Below, one piece after another: positions 13,313 through 25,626 of a stretch of DNA of 64,000 nucleotides (the first letter of the stretch is position 1; every line of letters begins with the position of its first letter). This stretch comes from Auriscalpium vulgare (lineage: Eukaryota > Basidiomycota > Agaricomycetes > Russulales > Auriscalpiaceae). The position numbers were made by a program, and so were the translations under genes. A model generated the notes under the pieces. The model was not told where the DNA came from. It saw nothing but the letters and a program-made list of their open reading frames with translations, and made no database searches. Location of the stretch: the NCBI GenBank assembly GCA_019915015.1, contig JAHBBC010000015.1, forward strand, positions 1,488,001-1,552,000, written 5' to 3'.

Positions 13313-15330
13313 TCACTGTCCGCCGTGCACCACGTACGTCTGCCCGATCAAGACCGCCCCGGACACGACACTCGCAACCACGAATGTTCCTGCATTTAGC
13401 ACTGCAAACTGCACCCTCCGGACGTGTATGCCTTTCTGTCGTAAGATGTCGCGCCACAGGAGGCCGGCCAGCGACGCCGAGAACGTCAGCGTAAATGCGC
13501 CGTAATTGGACCCAAGCGCAAGCGCGTAAATCGCCGCGTACCGCATTCCCGCAGACGGCTGCGCGGAGGAGTCCCACTCCTGCAGCATGCGCGCGAGGAG
13601 AATAGTCGTGCCGATGTTCGTGCCGCAGATCTGCAGTACGATCAGCCGTAGCGCACAGACGCGCAGTAAGATGAACGCGTACGTTGCACAGCAGACCCGC
13701 GCCGATTACCATGCCAAGTACCGCCCCGACAACACCCGTCTTGTCGGCCCAGCTATGCCACCACCCGGCGAAGACAAGCACCCATCCCTGGCTGGAAAGC
13801 CCCTGGACGAGGATGAACATCAGGAACGCGAATGGGACTAATCCGACGGGCAGCCTCTGCGCGATGTTGTGCACCGTCGGAAACGTATCCGTAAGCCGTT
13901 TCATGGACAGCATCGACGACAGCGTCAGACGGGCCTCGACCTTGGGGGGTGGGACCTGTTGTACATCATCTGCCTTGATCTCAGGCATCTCAATCTCCGT
14001 GTTTGCATCAGTCGGCGCTCGCAGGCTATCCCGGTGGTGAGTCCAGTCGTACCATACGTCGCGTCCGAGCATGACGAGCGCCGGCGGGACGGTGATTTCC
14101 CAGACCGGGACACCGATAACGCTCGTGCCGACCAGCACTCCGAGCGTCACCAGCATCAGCACGCTGCCGAAGATCGCACCCGCCTTGTCGATGAGCGCAG
14201 CGCTCGGGTTGTTGATGCCTGCGTTGTGGTCGTCGTCCTCAGGGAGGTCGATCGTGGGTGGGATAAGGTCGGGGGAGCGGAACAGTACGCCGATCAGGAA
14301 CGGATACACGAAAACGGCAGCGAAGAGAAACGGCAGGATGAGAGATGACGTGTACGTCAAGAATGACAGCGAAAAGGCGCCAGATAGTACAAGATTCGTG
14401 GGGTTTGAGGACACGAGCACCGCCGACGCTGAGGAGAGTTACTGCAGGTAGTCTTAAAGTAACGAAGGCCCACCTACCCATGTTGGCAGCCGTGAACTGG
14501 GAGAATATCCAAGCGGTCGGTGGCGTTATCCTGATCGCAGAGTCAGAGTGTTTTCTCCGTCAAACTGACCGATGATTTTACCCAGATATTCTAGTCAGAT
14601 ACGCCAAGAATGCCGTGCCAGAGAGGATAACGGGATCCTGCAGAGCGTCGTCAGCACCGATAGGACGAAGCAGGTCCTCCGCTTACGTACATTTCCAACT
14701 ATGACCCCGCACACCAAGAAGAACGCATACAGGTAGAAGTGCAGTAGCCGTCCGGACGAGCCTCCCTTCCGCGCAACCCAAAACGCCAAGAATCGGAGGA
14801 GCCCGGTTGCGTCCAGCGAGATCGAAATGTACGCCTGTCAGAGCCCCATTGAGGAATGAGCACACTCACTCTGACACTGGACCAAAAACGTACCAAGGAG
14901 ATAAACAGAGCCATGATATCGAGAGGCTGCACGCCGTCCGCACCGACGATGCCACGCCGAACCACGGCCCCATCGATGACCTGCGTGGCCAACAGGAGCA
15001 GCACGGAGAAGAGAGGCACGGTAAGAAAATTGACAGGCAGGTAGACGCGGTGGAGGAGCTCGCGGGCGGGCTCGACGATGCGGCAGCGGACGAGAGCTTT
15101 GTGGGCGAGCGCGATGCCAGCGCGCGGGATAGGGACTCGAAAGGGGAAGATGATGATGATGGCTGGACATCACGGTCATCATGAATATTTCTATGGGAGA
15201 CAGAGAGCTCAAAGCACGCACTTGTCGCGAAGAACACCACTAACATCAGGATCGCGGCCCAGTTGTCCACGCTGGGTCGCCCTTCGAGCTCGGCGTCATC
15301 CTGCCTGAGACCCAGAGGAGTCGACTGCAT
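13313..15330 (-). CDS. ArsB/NhaD-superfamily permease (arsenite/silicon/citrate-type transporter)
   Basis: A polytopic membrane transporter of the ion-transporter superfamily that includes ArsB arsenite pumps, Lsi2-like efflux proteins and NhaD antiporters. The start is ATG 15330 (MQSTPLGLRQDDAEL). Recognisable segments: a first helix (WAAILMLVVFFAT), VPIPRAGIALAHKA, LDIMALFISL, LDATGLLRFLAFWVARKGG, CGVIVGNDPVILSGTAFLAYL, the diagnostic SSNPTNLVLSGAF, a hydrophilic loop of about 130 residues, a second half with CGTNIGTTILLARML and ALGSNYGAF, and the last helix ending VVHGGQ at TGA 13313. The two NP/GTN-type re-entrant motifs fit the inverted-repeat fold. The substrate cannot be told from sequence. 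No ArsA-type ATPase lies nearby, so it probably works as a secondary antiporter. Confidence 0.87.
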
Positions 15331-16096
15331 CCGACGCTACGAAAATGTGCTCGAACGAGCGGATGAGCGCAAGGGTGAAAAGCGAGGAGGAGCTTGATCA
15401 TCGCAACAGTACTAGCAGGGTAAGGAAATGACCGTTTTGCACTGGCCTTGAAGTACTTGGCCATGACGTCGCCCAAGACTGACCGGGCCGGAGGTCCGTG
15501 ACTTGAACTACAATCGATGAAGAACACGCTCTGGGGAGAAATGCACGGCTTGGCCAGCTAGGTAGTTGCTCCGGTGATGGAAGAAGGAGCACGTTGTGCT
15601 TGACCGTTTGAACCATGCTGGCGAAGAGGAAGTCCGTGTATACTATGTTTCTCCCTGCCAGAACAACGAAGTACCAAACTTTAATTTTGCGTACGGCGAG
15701 TATAGCCCAGGCAAGATTCTGGCCGCATGCAGATCCTACCTACAAAATGCACAGGAGATACTTACTAGAACATGCAAGTACATACTGAGCCTGAGCCTCA
15801 GTAACTGAGGCCGATCACCGTGACAGTAACGCCATCACGCACAGTGACACGCATCCATTCGTATTTGTTCGGGACAAACAACTCTCCTGAGCACCGCGGA
15901 AAATGGCAGTTCACCGTTCTCCAGATCCCGCACCGACGACCGGCGCACGCATCCCCGCCACTCGCCCCCAAATTACGCGCGCACTGTCTGGACGACCCTC
16001 CTGAGCCAAGAACCGACGCGAACTGTGCATTATCTGCGGAGATCGACCGGTATTTGTTGCGTCAGCACCGTGCGGGGTGGAATGCCGTAGGTGAGT
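15331..16096. promoter_or_regulatory. Divergent intergenic region, permease / SWR1
   Basis: 766 bases between divergent start codons. Only short frames occur here, none with recognisable protein content. It presumably holds both promoters. Confidence 0.4.
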
Positions 16097-19000
16097 ATGA
16101 GCAGGCGCAAGTCCTCTGTTGCGGACGCGGAGGTCGCGCGCAAAGGATGGATTGGGAGTGCTGTGGAGGGCCGGGGGGAGGTGGAGGTGGGGGGCATTGA
16201 GGACGAAGCGGAGGTCGTGGGTATGCGGCGGGCGGCGCTGCTGCGGGAGAAACAGGCCGAGCTGGACAGGATCGAGGACATGCATGATGATTTGGTGCGT
16301 CACATTGCATGGTTTTGAACGCTGTGTTGCTGACTTATGGCTCGCAAGGTTCGGGAGGCGTTCCACCTCGAGCAGTTCACGACACTCGTCGCGTACGATC
16401 CGAAAGTAAGTCCGCGCAGAGCCTGCACGTTCTGACTTGCTCACCTGACATACAGGAGGCGAAAAGGGACAACTCTGCCGTGTTTCAGGAGGTGCGTGCG
16501 CGTTGCGCGTCTGCATCGCGAGTACCGCTGACTCCGCGTTGCCACAGTTCAAAGCGAGATATGATCTCATCAGTACACCGCCCGAGGCAGGCCCTTCGCG
16601 TCGCACAACGCGTCGCGCACTACACCAACGCGTTGAACTCCTCAAAGGACCCTCTGCGAGCGCGTCTTCCTCGTCACCGTCCAAAGCTGCACCCGTGCCT
16701 CACGCGCATGACTCCGACAACAATATACTCACTCCGAAGGGCAAGGGGAAAGAAAAGGAACGTGAGCTCCGGACGCCGAAGTCTTCCAAAGGGAAGAATA
16801 TACCGAAGCATGCTGGCAGGGACGGCGCGCAATACGAGTCGGCATCGGCGCCTCTCCCGGGCGGCAAATCGCCGAGCAAGGGCAAAGGTCGCCTGCACTC
16901 GCTCGACACTTTCTCTCTCGCGCCATCCGTCTCCAGTGACCACCGGGATACTCCTGTCGTGTCTTCGGAGACGAGGCGAAGACGACTGAGCATCGAGCAT
17001 GCCTCTCCAGTTGCAAGCACGTCAAAGCCTCCCCCGCGCAAGAGGCGGAAGACGGACATGGAACTCCTTCCCGATGCCTCAGCCTCTTCTCCAAACCCTG
17101 AATGGCCGTCTACACCTCCATCGAAACATCGCTCCATACGCGCGACACGCTCCGCAGTCGATCTCACGCCCATCTCGAACGGCAATGTATACCACTCCTC
17201 CGACCTTCCGTCACCAGATCACCCCCTCACCCGCGCCGCCGAAAAGCAAAAGCAAAAAGCCGCAGAACCCCTTGCGCGGACATCGTCTGTGAAGCGCATC
17301 AGGCTGATCGTCCGGGAACCAATACCCGAGTACACCAACCCGAAGCAAAAGCCGTCGCCCCCGCGATTCGACAAATCGCTCACTGCTTTTCTCTCATCAT
17401 ATACCGGCATCGAAGGACGAGATCAGGACGAAGCCACACTCGATGAAGCCGCGCGGGAGAAGGCTGCGCTCTTGGAGCACGTATTCGCGCTGCGGCAGGA
17501 AGGCCGCATGCTCCTGCGCCCGGACCTCGCATCCGCCGCAGACCGCAGCGTGCCGTCAATCGAGCCTCAGCGCGGGATGGATGCGTGGGACTACGTCGTC
17601 GTCGCCGTACAAGCGCGGTACAAGCCACGCGACGTTACAGGCGTCGACATCGCGGCGTCCATCGCGAGCAAGGTGCGCGGGTACTGGGACGTGCAGAACG
17701 CACGGGAGGGCAAAGCAAAGTTGCAAGAGGAGAAGCGGCTGCGCGCACTGGCTAAAGCGACGATGAAGGCCGTCGTGGGTGAGTGGAAGAAGGCCGTCTT
17801 CGTGAGTAATTCTTGCGCGAGCCTATGGAATGAGTGCTGACAACTCGACGTGTGTAGCATATACGGGAGCAAGAGCGTATTATCCGCGAAGAGGAAGAAA
17901 CGCGCAGAGGTCGTGAACACCTTGACGCCATTCTGGATCAGTCTGGCCAGATTCTTGAGACGCAACACCACGAATTGACTCGCAGTGGTCGGTCGAGGAG
18001 TCGGTCCAGCAGTGTCTCCGGTGCTCTGCGAGACGAGCGGGATACCGACGAAGAGGCTCATTCGGACTCAGATGACGACACTTCCGTGCCTGAAGACGGT
18101 GACGAGACGCTGCTCGCAGGAGACATCGAGGACGTGCTGGGAGAGGACGGACATCGAGAGGCGACGGAAAAGCCCAGTATGGAGGGCGATGGTGCCGGCG
18201 ACGGCTTGGACGGCAACGATGAAGCCGATGAAGCCGACAGCGACGATGAGGACGCAGGGAACACTACCGCACTGCTCGGTGATGATGTACCATCTCCGCT
18301 CGCCAACGGCACTGTGCAGTTGCCATCCTCTGGGGTCTCAGACCAAGACATGAAAGACACTCTTGACTTGTTATACACCCAAAGGCCGCCAGCACACCTC
18401 GATGACGTCCTCTCGCCTTCTTCCGATTTGGTCGCCACACCTGGCAGCGATCCAACGTTCTCTCCTTCTGTCCCAAGGTCACAATCACGTTCTGCTAGTC
18501 CATCACGCGGCCCACCCCCAAAGCCAGTCATCGACCCATCTTTGCGGCATCCATACGACGATCCGCTTTTCCCTGCTCCCGAGGATGGAGTGGTTACTGT
18601 GTCGCCATTTAGTCGAGAACAGTCGGGCTTGCCGTCCACGTTTGACGTTTCTATGGCCGGCGGCCCTCCAGACGACCTGCTACCTTCAAGAGACCCTGGC
18701 GATGCGACGCCTTCTGTTGAGCTGGCTGTTAGCCGCGACGGGTCCCAGGTCCCATCCACATCTATCGCTCCTGGACTCAATGGCTTTGTGGAAGAAATTG
18801 ACGATCCTACGGCCGACGATGACGAGCCAATGGCGGAGGTTCCCGAAGAGCCTGAAGAAGATCTCGTCGATGCGCGCATATCACGGTACCTTCGGCCGTA
18901 CGCTGTAGCACCGATCGAGTGGGATCCGCAAGAAAAAGTGAAGGCACCTGTACTCCTGCGCGGAGTACTCAGGCCCTATCAGCAGTCAGGATTGGAGTGG

Positions 19001-21579
19001 CTGGCGAGTATCCACACGAGCAACCTTAACGCAATCCTCGCCGACGAGATGGGTTTGGGGTGAGTCCCGTCTCCATTCAATGCGTGCTCGCACTGACTGC
19101 GGCCGCAGCAAAACCATCCAGACGATCGCATTGCTCGCACATCTCGCGTGCGATCGTGGAATATGGGGTCCACACCTGATCATCGTGCCGACGAGCGTCT
19201 TGCTGAACTGGGAGATGGAATTCAAGAAATTTCTACCTGGCTTCAAAGTCCTCGCGTACCACGGCACGACGAAGCGGCGCAAGGAGCTGCGGCAGGGCTG
19301 GTACGACAAGTTCCACTTCAACGTCTGCATCACGTCGTACACCCTTGCCAGCCGCGACGCGCACATCTTCAAGCGCAAGCCGTGGTACTACATGATTCTT
19401 GACGAGGCGCATATGATAAAGAACTTCAAGTCGCAGCGCTGGAACATCTTGCTCATGTTTCGCTCGTTTCGCCGTCTCCTGTTGACCGGCACCCCGCTGC
19501 AAAATAACTTGACGGAGTTGTGGGCCCTATTGCAGTTTTTGATGTCCGGGACCAACTTCGCGAACCTCAAGGAGTTCGGCGAGTGGTTTGCGAGTGAGTA
19601 AGAGTGTTCATGCATGTGCTTCTATATCCTGACCGCAGTCAACAGATCCATTGGAGAAAGCGGTCGAGATGGGCACGACGCTGGACGAGGAGACACAGCA
19701 ACGGGTCACAAAGCTGCATACGGTTCTGCGACCATACCTTCTCCGCCGGCTCAAGCGCGACGTGGAGAAGGAGCTGCCCAGCAAATACGAGCATCTCGTC
19801 TTGTGTCCACTGTCGAAGCGCCAACGGTTTCTCTATGACGAATTCATGTCGCGCGCCCAGACGCGCACGGACTTGGACTCGGGCGTATATCAGAAGATCG
19901 CAAACATTCTCATGCAGCTGCGGAAGGTCTGCAACCACCCCGACCTCTTCGAGGTGCGGCCCATCGTCACGTCGTTCGCCATGAACCGGTCCGCCATTGC
20001 CGACTTCGAAATTAAGGAGCTGCTTGTGCGGCGAAGACTGTTACAAGACACGCCCGAAGACACGGTCAATCTAGAGTTACTGGGCTTGCGTTTTATTGAC
20101 AAGCAGAACATCTCCTTGATAAGCAGCAACGAGACGAGGCGGCTGGACGGAACTTCACAGCTGCCCGTGATTGCGGAGATACCCGGTGAACCGCCGCCGT
20201 ATGATACGCGCACGGTCAAAGGCTGGACGGCATGGAGAGAATATCTGCAGCACACTGCGACTGCCGCTCACTGGACTCATGTTGGCTATCTGAACCGCTT
20301 GCGGTGCAGCCAATCGCCACTTTATGGCTCCGAGCTGCTGAACACCGTGAGAAAGTTTTCGCGCCCTCTGCTCCCGCTCTCTGCTCTCAACATCACATCG
20401 CCTCTCGGGGTCGTGAAGCGCACGCATGCGGCGATCAAGTCGTACGCTGCTCGTGCGGAAGAGCTGGCTCCCCTGGTCAGCATCTTCGCCTTTGCGACGC
20501 CTCCCGTTGTCGCGCTCGACCTTCCTCGACGTGTTCTCGCTGAGGTTGAAGCACCCATCGCCGAACTCGCCTCCGACGTCCAGTTCGACGCCATCCTTCA
20601 TAGGCCGAGCGTCAAGCTGCAGATTGCGTTCCCGGACCTGTCGCTGCTCCAATACGACTGCGGCAAGCTGCAGGAGCTGACGCGGCTCCTGCGCGAGCGC
20701 AAGGCGGGAGGGCATCGCATACTCATCTTCACGCAGATGACCAAGATACTGGATATTCTTGAGATATTTCTGAATTTCCATGGGTACTTGTATCTGCGGC
20801 TCGACGGTGCGACGAAGATCGAGGACAGGCAGTACATCACGGAACGCTTCAACTCGGACCCGCGCATCTTCTGCTTCATATCGTCGTCACGGTCTGGAGG
20901 TGTTGGTATCAAGTGAGTCGCGCGCTTCTCTCGTTCATCCACGCTGCTGACCATGTTCACTAGCTTGACCGGCGCAGACACCGTCGTGTTCTACGACAGC
21001 GACTTTAACCCGCAAATGGACAGACAGTGCGAGGACCGCGCGCACCGCATCGGGCAGATCCGCGACGTTCACATATACCGGTTCATCTCGCAGCATACCG
21101 TCGAGGAGGCGATGCTGCGCAAGGCGAACCAGAAGCGCTCGCTTGACGACCTCGTCATCCAGAAGGGCGAGTTTGACTGGCGCTCGCTGCTGCACGAAGT
21201 GAGCGACCTCGGCAGCGAGGGGCTCACGAAGGCCTTCGAGGAGTTTGAGGACACGGAGGACGTGCATGCAGCGCGCATCGCCGCGGCGGAGGAGGGCGAG
21301 CTCGTTGGCGCGGATCAGGCGGACTTCGGGGAGGATGGGAACGCGCTGTCGCGGCGTCCGAGCGCGGATGACTCGCTGACTACGCCCACGACGGAGGCCG
21401 CGCCTGACGCCGGACCCGAGCCTCTGGAACCAGAGACGACTGCTGAAGAGGGTGCAGTGCCGGATGGGGCGGGCGGTGAAGAGGGCGACGAGGAGGAGGA
21501 GGAAGGCGGGACGACGGTTGATTATATGCTTGCGTTCGTGCATCTTGATTATGATTTCTTCCGTGACTGGAGGCTTTAG
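16097..21579 (+). CDS. SWR1: SWR1-type INO80-family chromatin remodelling ATPase
   Basis: The catalytic subunit of the SWR1 complex, which exchanges H2A for H2A.Z in nucleosomes. The chosen start is ATG 16097 (MSRRKSSVADAE). The N-terminus (LDRIEDMHDDLVREAFHLEQ, spread over three tiny exons) leads to a long basic Ser/Pro region. The HSA domain lies at about 17560-17800 (WDYVVVAVQARYK, KAKLQEEKRLRALAKATMK). A roughly 300-residue acidic Ser/Asp/Glu tract follows, as expected for the histone-binding linker. The split SNF2 ATPase has DEMGLGKTIQT (Walker A), SYTLASRDAHIF, DEAHMIKN, LLTGTPLQNNLTELW, a long INO80-family insertion (about 20050-20640), then LIFTQMTKILDILE, SRSGGVGINLTGADT and CEDRAHRIGQIRDVHIYR. 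It ends in an acidic tail at 21579. Introns interrupt Walker A and motif V. Two eroded partial copies lie 6-12 kb downstream. Confidence 0.95.
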
Positions 21580-21902
21580 CGTCATGCGACTGATCTGTTG
21601 TTCTCTTTGTATTGCGTTCGTTACCCTAGTATCCTCTTTGGCTTACATTTATTACCTCTACTTCTTGCGATACTGACAACACTGCTCTCTTTATCTCCAG
21701 CTCGTGAATTCGAATGGCTGTATGCGCGCGTACTGTGTAAAGCTCGAGGATCGTGTCTATAGCGTAACGGAGCAAACAGCTGGTATAACGTGCCAGTGAA
21801 ATCTCGGTAAACCGGGAACACGAACATGTGATTGCGCGTCTAAGGGAATTTATCTCGCATTTATTCCATTTTCCTCAACGCATACCTCAGTATCCAAAAG
21901 CC
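21580..21902. other. Short intergenic gap, SWR1 / dehydrogenase
   Basis: 323 bases between two co-directional genes. No coding sequence is supported. It should hold the SWR1 3' end and the dehydrogenase promoter; I see no distinct motif. Confidence 0.4.
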
Positions 21903-23318
21903 ATGGCTGCCACAGTAAAGCATGGGATCAACAAGCTCGCGGTCCTTGGAGCCGGCCAAATGGGTGCGCCCGCCATCGTCGACTCCCTCTGACCTCATCT
22001 CATACCTACAACACAGGCCTCGGCATCGCCTTCGTGGCTGCCCTGCGTGCCAAGGTCCCCGTCCTCCTGCACGACCGCTCACCACAACAGATCGAGAAGG
22101 GCCTCGCGCTCTACGACAAGCTCCTCGCGAAGGACGTAGCCAAAGCGAAGATCTCCGAGGCGGACGCGCGCGGGGCGCGCGAGCGGCTCTCCGTGGTCGA
22201 CTCCGTGCGCGCGTTTCGCGAGCACGGCGCGGACATGGTCGTCGAGGCCGTGTCGGAAAACGCCGGCCTCAAGGTGGGCATCTTCGGCGAGCTGGCGCGG
22301 GAGCTGGGCGCGGACGTGATCCTCGCGACGAACACGAGCTCGATATCCGTGACGAAGATTGCTGCAGCCGCGGTGCCGGAGGGCGTTGCGCCAGCGTCGG
22401 AGGAGGGGCAGAAGAGCTCGGGGCGGGTGATTGGGCTGCATTTCTTCAATCCAGTTCCGGTCATGGTACGTGCTTCCCATCGGGCGAGCCATTTCGCGAG
22501 AGACTGACGACTGCTATGCTGCCTTTCTGCGCTCTCATGCTCTTTCGCCTGCGCCCGCCTTGTTTGACTTCTCGTTGCTCTCTACTCGACTTGGGTACGG
22601 CATTCTTCTCTTGCATCCGCATCGCGCTCGTTCTGTGTTGTCAAACCGCCTCGCCATCGACCCAAATCCATGTGCGGGCTGCTCGCCTCACAGAAACTCG
22701 TCGAGATCATTCCCGGTCTCCAGACCTCACAGACGACCCTCGACCGCGCACGCGCATTCGCCATCGCATGTCAGAAAGAGGTTACGGTCTCGAAAGACGT
22801 GCCAGGCTTTGTTTCAAACGCGCTGCTCATGCCGTTCATCAACGAGGTGCGTCCGTCCGCGCCATTCCACTCCATGTGCTCACCTTGTGCAGGCGATCAT
22901 GTGGCTAGAAAAGGTGCGTCGTCCGGACAGGCGCAGGCAGGTCTGACGTGGCGCGCAGGGCGTCGCAACGCGCGAAGACATCGACACGACACTGAGGCTC
23001 GGGATGAACCATCCCATGGGGCCGCTTCAGCTCGGTGCGTCGTTTGTTATGTATTCTTGAATGTACTAGCCAGCTCACCGACGTCTGTCCCTGCCGCCTC
23101 TAAGCTGACTTGTAAGTCGTCCTTCGCTTTGCACGTCCTTAAAGAGCTGATAGTCCCTTCGCAGTATCGGGCTGGACACATGTCTTGCGATCCAGCAAAC
23201 GTTGTACCAGGGCACAGGCGACTCAAAGTACCGCCCGAGCGTGCTCCTGGAGCGGATGGTGGACGCGCAGTGGTATGGGAAGAAGAACGGAAAGGGTTTC
23301 TATGAATATGATGTATAA
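21903..23318 (+). CDS. 3-hydroxyacyl-CoA / 3-hydroxybutyryl-CoA dehydrogenase
   Basis: A soluble NAD(P)-dependent dehydrogenase that interconverts 3-hydroxyacyl-CoA and 3-oxoacyl-CoA. The start is ATG 21903 ([16 protein letters not shown]). The Rossmann motif is [16 protein letters not shown], spliced across intron 1. After it come [23 protein letters not shown] and [19 protein letters not shown], with the catalytic His in HFFNP and the Glu in VEIIPG. The C-terminal helical domain has [18 protein letters not shown] and [14 protein letters not shown], ending [12 protein letters not shown]. About seven exons; stop at 23318. The fungal single-domain form normally has about 300-330 residues, as here. 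There is no clear peroxisomal or mitochondrial signal. A scrap of this gene's last exon reappears at 25197-25260. Confidence 0.9.
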
Positions 23319-23525
23319 CATAGCGATTGGCACGAATCGTGTCCTACGCGGTAACGATTCGCGAATGAGTACTTTATGGATGGATACTGTATGCAAAGTA
23401 GATAAAACGTCGTGAATACTATCGATGAAAGGAGACCCCTGAACACCACTGCTGCCGCTGCGGAAATATATATCACATTAGAACGCCTCTAGTAGGGGAC
23501 CCAAAGGAGACGACCCGCCCCTTCC

Positions 23526-24890
23526 TCACGCTTTCCTCAGTCTTGCTGCCATTGTGCCTCCTGTTCCCTCCATCGGACTTCGATTCCGACGCCCCTGGGC
23601 CATCTCCGGGATAATCCCATAGGAGGAGAGCTCGCCGCTCCGCACAGCAGCCAGGAACCTCTCGCCCGTCTCCTCGACCGGCTCCAGCGCCCGCCTCAGG
23701 TCGTGTAGCGTCATCGGGACTGGCGCCGGAGGCATCACGCGTGCTGCCTCCTGCGCCGCCCGCACGGCATGGCTGAACAGCTCCTTGGGCCGCGTGTGCA
23801 ACACGGGGCGGGGCGCATGGGAGAGGCGAGTAGGCGCAAGCTGCGCGGGCGGCAGCTGCTCGGGAGCAGGCGGCTGGTTTGCAATGGGCGGCGTGGGGTT
23901 GGCTCGAGGTAAGGTATGTGGGGGGAAGCGTGCGGGCACGAGGAGGTACGCGGTAGTCCTGGCAAGCGGAGCGGTCGGCCCAGGCGGAGCGGCACTACCG
24001 GCGGCCAGTGGCGGACGGATAGGCTCGGCGGGAGACGGGAATGTGGTGTAGGTATAGGTGGGGTAGATGTTTTCGAGCGGGCCGCATCGGGGGGTGGCCA
24101 CTGGCGCACGGATAGGCTCAGCGGGATACGGGAATGTGGTGTAGGTGTAGGTGAGGTAGAGCTTTTCGAGCGGGCCGCATTGGGGCTGGGTGACGGGAGC
24201 GGGCACGGTGTCCTGGCGACGGGACTTCGTGGAGTCGTCGACGGCCGTCGCAGCTGCGGTGGTCACCAGCTTCAACGACCGCCGCCGCCGCGGGTTTGAG
24301 GAACCGGTATGGTCCGCGCGATACTGGCTCACGTACATGGAGAGGTGTTCGCGGTCGACATCGAGGCGCTTCGCCCATATGTCGAGGTGGGCATCGTTAG
24401 GATAGCAGGTTTCTTCGAGGCAGAGGTTGATGGCCTCCATGTTGGCTTGCGTCAAAGATGGGTAGACTATACCGAGGTTAGTATTACAACGCCTACGATC
24501 CTGCACATACGCACATAGCTCGGCGGTGCCCTTCTTCTCCTGGAGTGTATTATCTCCGCGCGGGAACTTGGCGCGCCGGTAAGTGAACCAACTCTTGAGT
24601 CTGTGGAGGTCATATGTGCCCTTCCCGTCGATTGCTTCGACTTTTTGAACTAAGTATTCCCTTTCGCTTCGCGTCGGATAGTCACTGTGGTTGTCGTAAA
24701 ATTCTACACGCGCGAATTGTCAGCGTGGCCCTTGCGTTCGTTCGCAAGCATGCCTACCTGTGAGCATGCTGGAAGCTTCCTCTGAAATGCGTGGCCTGTC
24801 CCTGGATTGGGCGGATGGGGTTGACGTCGACACGGACGACTGGGTCGTGTGGACATTGGCGGCGAACGACGGAGCGAGTGGCACGCTCAT
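23526..24890 (-). CDS. Homeodomain protein HDa (first of three paralogs)
   Basis: A putative nuclear DNA-binding protein. The start is ATG 24890 (MSVPLAPSFAANVHT). The homeodomain is split by intron 1: PRISEEASSMLT joins EFYDNHSDYPTRSEREYLV, then helix 3 as LKSWFTYRRAKF. The WF.x.RR recognition helix and YPT loop resemble TALE/KN-type homeodomains. About 60 residues later a second homeodomain-like segment reads YPSLTQANMEAINLCLEE, CYPNDAHLDIWAKRL and LSMYVSQYRAD, followed by a basic NPRRRRSLKL. The remaining 200 residues are Pro/Ala-rich and include two near-identical repeats (RCGPLEN/RCGPLEK...YPTYTYTTFP). A C-terminal helix (ELFSHAVRAAQEAARVMPP...LRRALEPVEETGERFL) is shared with HDb. Convergent with the dehydrogenase gene. 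Confidence 0.75.
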
Positions 24891-25038
24891 GTTGCGCGTG
24901 TGCAAAGTCGTCGTGAAAACGGTAGGTCCGGGCCGGAAGCAAGTACGACGGTAAAGCAATGGTCCAAAAATCGCGTGCACGCCCTCAAGGAGAACAGCAG
25001 CGGAGGGGGAACGGGGGACGCACGAAACAAACACGGTT

Positions 25039-25069
25039 ACGACGCGACGCGGCGCCGGCCTCTTATAAT
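25039..25069 (-). promoter_or_regulatory. Conserved upstream block of HDa (GC repeat plus TATA-like box)
   Basis: ACGACGCGACGCGG is followed ten bases on by TTATAATT; on the minus strand this reads as a TATAAGA box. It lies about 175 bases upstream of the HDa start. The same arrangement recurs before HDb and HDc although the surrounding non-coding sequence has diverged, which suggests a retained core promoter. Confidence 0.5.
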
Positions 25070-25196
25070 TACACGCGTCGACTACTTTGTGTCCATATCT
25101 GTATCCTCGTGCCAGAAACGGACGCGTTTGTTAGCCTTCCTGGGCGGCGTGCCTCGCTTTGCACATCTGTGTAGATGAGACCGTTCGCAATTTGGG

Positions 25197-25260
25197 GCGA
25201 TGGTGGACGCGAAGTGTTTAGGCAAGAAGAACGGGAAGGGTTTCTATGAGGACGACGTAT
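25197..25260 (+). pseudogene. Relic of the 3' end of the hydroxyacyl-CoA dehydrogenase gene
   Basis: GCGATGGTGGACGCGAAGTG, then AAGAAGAACGGGAAGGGTTT and CTATGAGGACGACG, closely matches the last coding bases of the intact gene at 23254-23318 ([19 protein letters not shown]). The relic's reading ([17 protein letters not shown]) is slightly altered, and nothing upstream matches the rest of the gene. Its position relative to HDb (tail to tail) is the same as that of the intact gene relative to HDa. Confidence 0.8.
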
Positions 25261-25626
25261 GATATTAATATAACGAAGTGGATAAAAACTCTGAGTGTCG
25301 CGCATGCGTCCAACTTCCAAAGGTCATCGCATAGAAAAGACGACCGCGCCCCGATCATACGGTTTCAAAGGTATAAAGGGCTCTGCTGCCACGCAGATGA
25401 AAGCGAGCAGACTAACAACTGTAATAACTCGCGAATAATTTACTATATAGCTCAATACCGTGATACTACCGTATGAAAGGAGACCCGCACATCGCTATCG
25501 TACACCGCTGTTAATTCTACTGCAAGTCCAAGTCGTTATCATTAATGTAAACGCGAACGTCCCTAGCCAGCGGCGAGCCGCTTCCGTTTTGCTGCCGATA
25601 TTCCCGCTGCTCCCGCGCATCTGACT
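25261..25626. other. Downstream flank of HDb
   Basis: About 365 AT-richer bases. It contains a GTATGAAAGGAGACCC stretch that also occurs in the same place after HDa (about 23420-23440). This supports duplication of the flank. No gene is seen. Confidence 0.5.
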
